From the NCBI GenBank assembly GCA_964562165.1, contig CAZLRZ010000023.1, positions 1-13,614 on the forward strand: a DNA stretch of 13,614 bases, read 5' to 3'. Below, in pieces: positions 1 to 5,318 of the stretch (position 1 is the stretch's first letter; every line of letters starts with the position of its first letter). The translations under genes and the position numbers were made by a program. The notes beneath the pieces were generated by a model. The model saw nothing but the letters and a program-made list of their open reading frames with translations. It did not search any database and was not told the origin of the DNA. The DNA comes from JAKQLP01 sp964562165. Lineage in GTDB: Bacteria > Patescibacteriota > Dojkabacteria > B142 > OLB20.

Positions 1-118
1 TTAAATCTATAAAAAAACGATTAAGAAGTCAAAAGAAAATTACGAATTAAACTGACTGCAAGAATTGTAGAAAAATAATTGTCGAAAAAACTTGGTGAAA
101 AAATGTGGAGGGGAAATT

Positions 119-193
119 TGGTTGCGGGGAACGGATTCGAACCATTGACCTTCAGGTTATGAGCCTGACGAGCTGCCACTGCTCCACCCCGCA
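119..193 (-). tRNA. initiator tRNA-Met (CAU)
   Basis: The minus strand folds into a full cloverleaf: 7-bp acceptor stem, D stem GAGC/GCTC, anticodon stem TCAGG/CCTGA with loop CTCATAA (anticodon CAT at 159-161), 5-base variable loop, T stem AATGG/CCGTT with loop TTCGAAT, discriminator A and an encoded CCA (119-121). The purine11-pyrimidine24 pair (A11:U24) marks it as the initiator and not elongator Met or Ile(CAU). Two initiator hallmarks are altered: the usual 1:72 mismatch is a U1:A72 pair, and the three G:C pairs of the anticodon stem read A-G-G/C-C-U. It lies 23 bases downstream of the FtsB-like gene on the same strand and is probably made from that transcript. T-runs follow, but no clear terminator hairpin is seen. 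Confidence 0.95.
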
Positions 194-216
194 TCAAAAT
201 GCTAAGTAATAATACC

Positions 217-651
217 TTATTGGATTCCAAAAAGCAATTTAGTCCAATACTGAACCTTATTATCAAAATTAACTCTCATGGTTTCTTCGGGCAATTTTTC
301 AATTTCGGGAAGTTCAAGAGGCCGATCAATTAAATAAATAGTCTCGTTTGGATGTGCCAAATTCAAATTATCTCTTGCATAAATCCTTTTATATTCAATT
401 GAAGCGTACTCTTTTACTTGATCTTTTAGTTCTTCGTTTTCTTTTTTAATTACCTCCAGTTTTTCTTGCTCTTCCGTAAATCTATTCGCTGTGATAAATC
501 CTTTTTCAAAAGTGGTATATATTTCCGCCGACAATGCAACGATAATTAGTAGCAGTAATCCTTTACTAAAAATGGCCAGCCAATTTATATGTAAGGAATT
601 GAATTTCGAATTAATATTGCGGATTTTATATTTTAATTTTTGGAAAAACAT
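217..651 (-). CDS. FtsB/DivIC-like septum formation initiator protein
   Basis: A 144-residue single-pass membrane protein of the FtsB/DivIC family, which forms coiled-coil complexes with FtsL and FtsQ/DivIB and recruits and activates the septal wall synthase at division. Visible parts: a short basic cytoplasmic tail (1-22), one membrane segment (about 23-43), a heptad-like charged helix (about 52-86), then YARDNLNLAHPNETIYLI (91-108). That last stretch matches the family pattern of an A-R-x-x-L core followed by a short P-x-E-x-hydrophobic strand. The C-terminal 35 residues are longer than in E. coli FtsB. The ATG has no Shine-Dalgarno; a TATAAG sits too close upstream to be its -10. The gene diverges from the recombinase at 741 and reads toward the initiator tRNA. 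Family assignment is firm; FtsB versus DivIC cannot be separated by eye. Confidence 0.85.
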   Translation of the reverse strand: MFFQKLKYKIRNINSKFNSLHINWLAIFSKGLLLLIIVALSAEIYTTFEKGFITANRFTEEQEKLEVIKKENEELKDQVKEYASIEYKRIYARDNLNLAHPNETIYLIDRPLELPEIEKLPEETMRVNFDNKVQYWTKLLFGIQ

Positions 652-663
652 ATCTTATAGCAA

Positions 664-693
664 TTGACCGGTAGGAGAAAATTAATATATAAT
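664..693 (+). promoter_or_regulatory. probable promoter of the tyrosine recombinase gene
   Basis: TTGACC (664-669) and a perfect TATAAT (688-693) are separated by 18 bases, giving a start near 700 and a leader of about 40 bases before the ATG at 741. A second TATAAT at 720-725 without a good -35 box could give a much shorter leader. Inferred from consensus only. Confidence 0.5.
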
Positions 694-740
694 AAAACCA
701 CTATCCCCCTTAGTCTAGTTATAATTTAACTGATTTCTTA

Positions 741-1622
741 ATGAATTATCAAGTCCTAACAAATGATTTCGATAAATTTCTAAGACATAAAGGACGGACA
801 GAATCCACACTATTAGCCTATAATAAAGATTTAGAACAATTCGGGGAATTCCTTGATGTTCAAAAGATTTCTGACTTAAAAACAGTTTCTCACGAGCTCA
901 TAGAAAAATATCTTATAGAAATTGCTCAAAAAAACAAACTAACCCAGAAAACTATTTCAAGAAAAATAAATAGCCTTAGGACTTTTTTTAAGTTCTTGCA
1001 AGAAAAAAAGTTAATTTCAAATAATCCCGCACTAGAAGTAAGCCATCCAAAATTTGTCACATCAAATACTAGGATATTAAGCTCCTTTGAATATCGAGCT
1101 ATCAGAGACGTTGCCCGCACTGACCTTCGTTATTACACCATTATTGAATTGATCTTACAAACCGGCCTCAGAATCAGTGAAGTGACAAGGCTTAAAGTTG
1201 CCGACATTGAATTTATTAATGAACAAAAAGGTTTTTTAACCGTAACGAAGTATTCAAGCATCCCCCAAAGAAAAATCGAATTAAATAGTCAAGCTTTAAC
1301 TGCTTTAATTAATTATTTTGAAAAGTGTATAAAAGACAAAAAGGGTCCATCGGATTTCCTTTTTTACACAAAAAACGGTGGAGATATTTTAATAAGGAAT
1401 CTAAGATCAAGCCTCAATAACATCTTTAACAAAGCCGAAATCAAAGGCGTTAACGTTAATGATTTGCGCAACACATTCATAATATTCCAACTTCAACACG
1501 GATTAACAATTGAAAAAGTCGCCGAAATTGTCGGCCATAAAAAAACCACTTCCACAGAAAAATACTTCAAGCTACTTGAGAAGAAACCGGAAAAGAATAC
1601 GAATCAGATTGGAGTACTTTAA
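741..1622 (+). CDS. XerC/XerD-type tyrosine recombinase
   Basis: A 293-residue site-specific recombinase, the usual length of XerC/XerD. The first 95 residues are the helical SAM-like core-binding domain (SxxTLxAYxxDLxxFxxF pattern at about 22-38); residues from about 110 form the catalytic domain. Catalytic positions: Arg144 in TGLRISE, Lys170 in the beta-hairpin, Arg243 in NDLRNTF, His266 in VGH, and the nucleophile Tyr275 nine residues after it. The first residue of the HxxR motif is Asn240 instead of His, an uncommon change. The hairpin around Lys170 (TKYSSIPQRK) also differs from the usual GKGxKxR loop. Possible roles are chromosome dimer resolution or element integration; no convincing dif or att site is seen nearby. 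It diverges from the FtsB-like gene, has no Shine-Dalgarno, and is followed 109 bases later by a toxin-antitoxin operon on the same strand, so a mobile origin is possible but unproven. Confidence 0.85.
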   Translation: MNYQVLTNDFDKFLRHKGRTESTLLAYNKDLEQFGEFLDVQKISDLKTVSHELIEKYLIEIAQKNKLTQKTISRKINSLRTFFKFLQEKKLISNNPALEVSHPKFVTSNTRILSSFEYRAIRDVARTDLRYYTIIELILQTGLRISEVTRLKVADIEFINEQKGFLTVTKYSSIPQRKIELNSQALTALINYFEKCIKDKKGPSDFLFYTKNGGDILIRNLRSSLNNIFNKAEIKGVNVNDLRNTFIIFQLQHGLTIEKVAEIVGHKKTTSTEKYFKLLEKKPEKNTNQIGVL

Positions 1623-1668
1623 GCCGATCTATTATTCCCTTCGTCACAAACCGAAGCCAGGTTCACCC

Positions 1669-1712
1669 TTGACATACCGCACCCTCTATAGTACTATTTA
1701 TAATACTATTTA
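1669..1712 (+). promoter_or_regulatory. promoter and operator-like repeats of the toxin-antitoxin operon
   Basis: A perfect TTGACA (1669-1674) and TACTAT (1692-1697) are 17 bases apart, predicting a start near 1704 and a leader of about 28 bases. The -10 lies inside a palindrome, ATAGTACTAT (1688-1697), and TACTATTTA occurs twice with a 12-base period (1692-1700, 1704-1712). Repeats over the -10 and start are typical of autoregulation by an antitoxin or toxin-antitoxin complex. The regulatory role is inferred. Confidence 0.55.
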
Positions 1713-1731
1713 ATTTGTGTTAAATTTTACA

Positions 1732-1977
1732 ATGTCCCATAAAATTACAGCTAACGAACTAAAAGTTAGAGGAATAAAAATGCTTGAAAATGACACCCAA
1801 GAAATATTAGTTAGCGTTCGAGGCGTGACAAAATATGCTATTCTTCCGATTGAATATTACAACAAACTTCGAGAATTTGAGATTGCAATTGCTTTACAAG
1901 AATCCTTGGCCGATTTAAAGGATAAAAAACACAAAAAGGAATCAATTGATAGCCACTTAAAAAGAATTGTTGAATGA
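1732..1977 (+). CDS. Phd/YefM-like type II antitoxin
   Basis: An 81-residue antitoxin that would bind and neutralise the toxin encoded next and repress the operon through its N-terminal DNA-binding fold. The N-terminus (ITANELKVRGIKMLE) followed by two strands (EILVSVRGVTKYAILPIEYY) has the Phd/YefM-like layout; the C-terminal half is a charged helix (about 42-81) that normally wraps the toxin. I chose ATG 1732 because translation then begins just before the conserved ITANELK; a GTG at 1717 in the same frame would add five residues but overlaps the expected start-proximal repeats. No Shine-Dalgarno is visible. The stop overlaps the toxin start by four bases (ATGA), which couples their translation. 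The family call is by pattern, so assignment to a neighbouring antitoxin family is possible. Confidence 0.75.
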   Translation: MSHKITANELKVRGIKMLENDTQEILVSVRGVTKYAILPIEYYNKLREFEIAIALQESLADLKDKKHKKESIDSHLKRIVE

Positions 1978-2246
1978 CCAAGATAATTTTTACCGAATCA
2001 TATCTTAAACGCGCGCGTAAATTTTTTAAAAAGCATCCGGACCTCATTGATCTTTATGGAAAGACTCTTAAATTGGCTGAAATAAACATTCGCCATCCCT
2101 CATTAAGACTACATAAATTAAAAGGCGTTTTATCAGATTTACATTCAATTTCGATCAACACTTCTTACCGAATAGTAATCTATTTTTATATAAACGGAGA
2201 AGAAATCGTACCGGTTGATATTGGAAGCCACGATGAAGTTTATTAA
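1974..2246 (+). CDS. RelE/ParE-superfamily toxin (YafQ-like)
   Basis: A 90-residue basic protein with the RelE/ParE fold, most like the YafQ/RelE mRNA-interferase group that cuts mRNA in the ribosomal A site. Seen in the sequence: two N-terminal helices rich in Lys and Arg (residues 8-36), RLHKLKG (45-51), SISINTSYRIVIYF (58-71) and the C-terminal VDIGSHDEVY (81-90). Arg66 and His86 sit where the group carries catalytic Arg and His; this placement comes from pattern and no alignment was made. It is translationally coupled to the antitoxin upstream and ends 10 bases before the converging metallopeptidase gene, with no obvious terminator between. The frame is intact and full length, so the pair is probably functional. 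Confidence 0.8.
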   Translation: MTKIIFTESYLKRARKFFKKHPDLIDLYGKTLKLAEINIRHPSLRLHKLKGVLSDLHSISINTSYRIVIYFYINGEEIVPVDIGSHDEVY

Positions 2247-2256
2247 ATTTCGTACC

Positions 2257-3741
2257 CTAGTTAGTTACGTTTTGAGCGGAAATCTTGAATAATTTTTGCA
2301 GGGATCTCAAAGTAACCTCATGATCTTGAACGCTTAAAGTACCTAAGAATTTGTTCATTAAGGAATTGTTGAACAAATCAATGTTTTGAGGAGATCCAAA
2401 ACCTAGCCTTACAGCATTAAATTTTATTGTTTCCCAAAGCATATAAGCTTTTTTGGCAGGTAGGCCTGGTAATAGACTTTTCTTATTGCGTATATCAAGC
2501 AAAGGATCTAGTCCTAAAGACGCCGTAACCCAAACCTTTCGGCTTTGCCCTTTGGGTTTGTTTTCTTCCCTATAATCAGCATTGAATTCAAAACCTTCAT
2601 ACAATGGAATCTTCTCATTTTCCGCTAAAAGCACTTCGGGGAATTTAATAATCATTTCATTAGAAGTAAGGGCATTATGGAAATTGGTAAAAAGCTCAGC
2701 ATATTCTGGGAAGGCTTGCATTAGACCATCTGACCTCTCATTACGAGTGCTTCCAAAACCATTAATTAAGGAATCTAGGGCAATTTTAAGTGGAATAGTT
2801 TCAATTTCCCTCGGATCTACAATTTTTTGTAAGATATTTAGACCATCACCTATTCCAAAAGTGGTTTTAAATACATCCATATTATTATTTATGTATCCTT
2901 CGAATATTGCTGGAAGTGCCTTGGCAAAACCACTCTTTTTTGTTTCGGGCAATTCTAAAATATGTTCTATCAACGTTCTGAAACCGGAGACATAAGACCC
3001 CGCAACGTTTTTGGTAAATCTTTTAATTTTATCTACATCAATTGCGTTATATATGCTTTCGGGATCATGTAAAGAGGCACCAGAAAATGCTAGATAAGTC
3101 CATAGTTCAGTCAACGCCTCCTCTACCAATTCATTTGCCGGATTAGTATTATCGTCTAGTTCACTTGGGTTTTTACATATTGCATGAAAAATCTCGTGAA
3201 CGGCAGTTCGATTTTTTGAATCATCTTTTAGAAATATATTGTTATTACGATCAGTTATTCCGGCAGCGATTGATATCTCTAGTGGTGGGCATCCCGCTTT
3301 AGTCATCACCTCCTCAAGTTCTTCCGTACTTACTTTTAGGCCGCCATTTTCAAGCGCTGTTAGTTTATCTAACATAAATTGAGGGATTTCTTCTCCATAG
3401 ATTTTTTTTAAATGGCTCTTAACCAAATTTATTGATTGTTTTATATCAACTTGAGCCTCGGGATCAGGAAGGATAGAACTTTCTGCAAGTTGAATTGTCG
3501 AATTTGAATCTTTTTCGGGGTTAGGATTAGCAGCATTAGCAGCAGTTCGGATTTCTGCAAGGATTTCATCTACAGAACGTCTCTCTGGATCAAGAGCATT
3601 ATCCAGTATATTGGCCGCCTCACCCAGCCTATATAAAACTCCAGCATCTTGCAGAGCTACTCTTGCGCCCTCTTCTTTAAGTATTTTTGGGGCGTCGTCT
3701 GAGTTTATAATATTACATACCTGATTACTTTCACTTGCCAT
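2257..3741 (-). CDS. predicted cytoplasmic zinc metallopeptidase (HExxH), orphan
   Basis: A 494-residue protein that I do not recognise as a known family. It holds one clear motif, VHEIFHAI with His182, Glu183 and His186, the HExxH zinc site of gluzincin-type peptidases. About 20 residues later NELVEEALTELWTYLA supplies Glu207, Glu208 or Glu212 as a plausible third ligand, as in HExxH-plus-glutamate enzymes. No signal peptide or membrane segment is seen, so a cytoplasmic location is likely unless an uncommon export route is used. Residues 1-100 are acidic and Asn/Ala-rich; the remainder is helical. It is downstream of the 424-residue orphan on the same strand with a 96-base gap, and converges with the toxin gene. 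An imperfect inverted repeat lies just before the start. Peptidase activity is inferred from the motif alone; the substrate is unknown. Confidence 0.6.
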   Translation of the reverse strand: MASESNQVCNIINSDDAPKILKEEGARVALQDAGVLYRLGEAANILDNALDPERRSVDEILAEIRTAANAANPNPEKDSNSTIQLAESSILPDPEAQVDIKQSINLVKSHLKKIYGEEIPQFMLDKLTALENGGLKVSTEELEEVMTKAGCPPLEISIAAGITDRNNNIFLKDDSKNRTAVHEIFHAICKNPSELDDNTNPANELVEEALTELWTYLAFSGASLHDPESIYNAIDVDKIKRFTKNVAGSYVSGFRTLIEHILELPETKKSGFAKALPAIFEGYINNNMDVFKTTFGIGDGLNILQKIVDPREIETIPLKIALDSLINGFGSTRNERSDGLMQAFPEYAELFTNFHNALTSNEMIIKFPEVLLAENEKIPLYEGFEFNADYREENKPKGQSRKVWVTASLGLDPLLDIRNKKSLLPGLPAKKAYMLWETIKFNAVRLGFGSPQNIDLFNNSLMNKFLGTLSVQDHEVTLRSLQKLFKISAQNVTN

Positions 3742-3749
3742 AAAAACAC

Positions 3750-3768
3750 AACTTTATATAACAAAGTT
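3750..3768. repeat. inverted repeat upstream of the metallopeptidase gene
   Basis: AACTTT and AAAGTT flank a 7-base AT spacer nine bases before the ATG at 3741. It lies where the -10 region and transcription start should be, so it could be an operator; in DNA this AT-rich a 6-base arm may also be chance. Confidence 0.3.
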
Positions 3769-3837
3769 TAGCATTTTTATTCGCAAATATCTTGTATATA
3801 GAAAACATGAGAAGAAGACTAAACAAATTGGCATACT

Positions 3838-5112
3838 TTAATCATTTTGAAATCTTTCTAAATCTTCTGGCCTTAATCTAAAAGAACCATCTTCTCCAAC
3901 ACGGCTTTGCCACATTGAAACCATGGCCTGCCAGTTATTGCCAAATCCCGCTTCTGTAATACCTTTTAATATCGATTGGGCAAATTCGCTTTGCCCTGTT
4001 TTGTCAGCCGCAAGATAAACACCAAAGGCTTGGCCAATTAGTTTTTCTTGAATATCTCGATATGTACCAAATTCTTTTATTTTAGATAGAATTATTTCAA
4101 TAAAGTTTTCTTGCGAAATTTCTTTATCAACTCCCAACCTATTTGGATAAAGTTCTAAATCCACTAAGGGTTGCCTGGTATCTATTCTACTAACCTCAGG
4201 AATAAGTGAGACTCTTGGCCCACTAACTTTGCTGGACTGCATTAAATTACCATTTTCATCTTGATAAATTTCAACAACTCTCCTTTGGTAAATATTGGGG
4301 ATGGAATAACCAATAAAATTTTCTATCTTACCTTGTCTTCTAGCTGTTAAATCTGCTAAGAGCATCATGCCTTTGACAACATTCATACATCTAAGACTAT
4401 CGGGTAAACCCACTTTGTTAATATCAAAAGGAGATCTTTCCATAGTTCTATTACGCATGTATTGAAAGGTATCTTCAGTAATTTCAATTTGGGGAATTTC
4501 ATTGCTTTTTAATATATCCGAATTTGCAGGAACAAATTGTCCATCTTGAAATTTTGCCAAGACTAGCCCTCCACTCATAATCAAATATACAGGGAATTGT
4601 AAAACTTTCGCTGCGTCATTAACTTCTTCGTGACCATAAGAACCTTGGGGTACACTTCTGTAGTCTTCGTCTAGAGGTAATACATATAAGCCGCCAATAC
4701 TAGGATTTATAATATTTATTTCGTTGTGGTTACTGATACCTGGCCTACCACCTACACCATCAACAATATTAGTTAAATTAGTTGTGGGGTCACTTTTTTT
4801 TAAATACGTTCTGGAAGTAATTGAATCAACCTTGGTAATATTGTCTACTGGAGCAGCATTAACAACCTGCCCGCCTCCTATAATTAAGCCAGAATGAGCA
4901 TAGAATCCACTACTACTATTATGAGCCAAATTTATTGAAAAGGTAGATATCTGTGGCTTTAATCCAATTATTATTGCTAGCTTTTCATCCAGCTGGGCAA
5001 AAGGAGACAAAACACCATTATCATTAGATTTAGGCTTTAATCCATGCAGTATTAAAACGTCTGGATTGACTTGTAAAACATCATTAACATGTAAAATATC
5101 TGGTCCATTCAT
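3838..5112 (-). CDS. orphan hypothetical protein, 424 residues
   Basis: I do not recognise this protein. It has no signal peptide, no membrane helix and no motif I can tie to a family. The N-terminal part has two LKP-containing segments (HGLKPKS near 24-30 and IGLKPQI near 49-55), then a hydrophobic, Gly-rich strand region FYAHSGLIIGGGQVVNAAPV (about 69-88) that resembles a beta-rich core. Residues about 120-290 are mixed alpha/beta; the C-terminal 130 residues look helical and end in a charged tail. It starts 62 bases after tRNA-Ile on the same strand and precedes the predicted metallopeptidase, so the two may be co-expressed and related in function. The ATG has no Shine-Dalgarno; a weak promoter placed nine bases upstream would give an almost leaderless message. 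Open reading frame quality is good, function unknown. Confidence 0.7.
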   Translation of the reverse strand: MNGPDILHVNDVLQVNPDVLILHGLKPKSNDNGVLSPFAQLDEKLAIIIGLKPQISTFSINLAHNSSSGFYAHSGLIIGGGQVVNAAPVDNITKVDSITSRTYLKKSDPTTNLTNIVDGVGGRPGISNHNEINIINPSIGGLYVLPLDEDYRSVPQGSYGHEEVNDAAKVLQFPVYLIMSGGLVLAKFQDGQFVPANSDILKSNEIPQIEITEDTFQYMRNRTMERSPFDINKVGLPDSLRCMNVVKGMMLLADLTARRQGKIENFIGYSIPNIYQRRVVEIYQDENGNLMQSSKVSGPRVSLIPEVSRIDTRQPLVDLELYPNRLGVDKEISQENFIEIILSKIKEFGTYRDIQEKLIGQAFGVYLAADKTGQSEFAQSILKGITEAGFGNNWQAMVSMWQSRVGEDGSFRLRPEDLERFQND

Positions 5113-5121
5113 AATATTAAT

Positions 5122-5150
5122 ATGATGCTAAATGTTTTACTTAAAATCAA
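5122..5150 (-). promoter_or_regulatory. possible promoter of the 424-residue orphan gene
   Basis: On the minus strand TTGATT (5145-5150) and CATCAT (5122-5127) are 17 bases apart, each matching consensus at four of six positions. The predicted start would leave only a few bases before the ATG. Weak. Confidence 0.3.
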
Positions 5151-5174
5151 ATTAGGAATAGTGATGTACTATCA

Positions 5175-5248
5175 TGGGCCAGGGTGGACTCGAACCACCG
5201 ACCCCCGCTTTATAAGAACGATGCTCTCACCGGCTGAGCTACTGGCCC
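5175..5248 (-). tRNA. tRNA-Ile (UAU)
   Basis: A 74-base cloverleaf on the minus strand: perfect 7-bp acceptor stem GGGCCAG/CTGGCCC, D stem GCTC/GAGC, anticodon stem TCGTT/AGCGG containing two G:U wobbles, loop CTTATAA with anticodon TAT at 5212-5214, variable loop GGGTC, T stem GGTGG/CCACC with TTCGAGT, discriminator A. CCA is not encoded (TGA follows), unlike the initiator tRNA in this window. UAU reads AUA isoleucine codons. Most bacteria read AUA with tRNA-Ile(CAU) carrying lysidine made by TilS; a UAU species suggests a different solution here. It lies 70 bases after the ATPase gene on the same strand and may share its transcript or use a nearby -10. Confidence 0.93.
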
Positions 5249-5256
5249 ATAAAAAG

Positions 5257-5262
5257 ATTTTA
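5257..5262 (-). promoter_or_regulatory. possible -10 box for tRNA-Ile
   Basis: TAAAAT on the minus strand ends 8 bases before the first base of the tRNA, the right distance for a start at or just ahead of the mature 5' end. The -35 region at 17 bases is poor, so read-through from the ATPase gene is the alternative. Confidence 0.3.
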
Positions 5263-5318
5263 TCATTTGGCTTGCAAATAGGAAAGAGCTGCAGAATTTA
5301 TTGCTTAAAGTTATAGTT

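Noticed and set aside
21..266. 81-codon minus-strand ORF
   Set aside because: It runs through the initiator tRNA and the 3' end of the FtsB-like gene; no independent coding signal.
1639..1656. CTTCG/CGAAG hairpin after the recombinase gene as a terminator
   Set aside because: Five-base stem, 8-base loop and no T-run after it.
1715..1725. TTGTGTTAAAT, 10 of 11 match to the XerD arm of E. coli dif, 93 bases after the recombinase gene
   Set aside because: The partner XerC arm (1698-1708) does not match, and in AT-rich sequence about one such half-site is expected by chance in a window this size.
2582..2995. 137-codon plus-strand ORF
   Set aside because: Antisense shadow of the metallopeptidase gene; no start signal or family match.
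5122..5316. 64-codon plus-strand ORF
   Set aside because: It lies antisense across tRNA-Ile; the translation is explained by the tRNA sequence.
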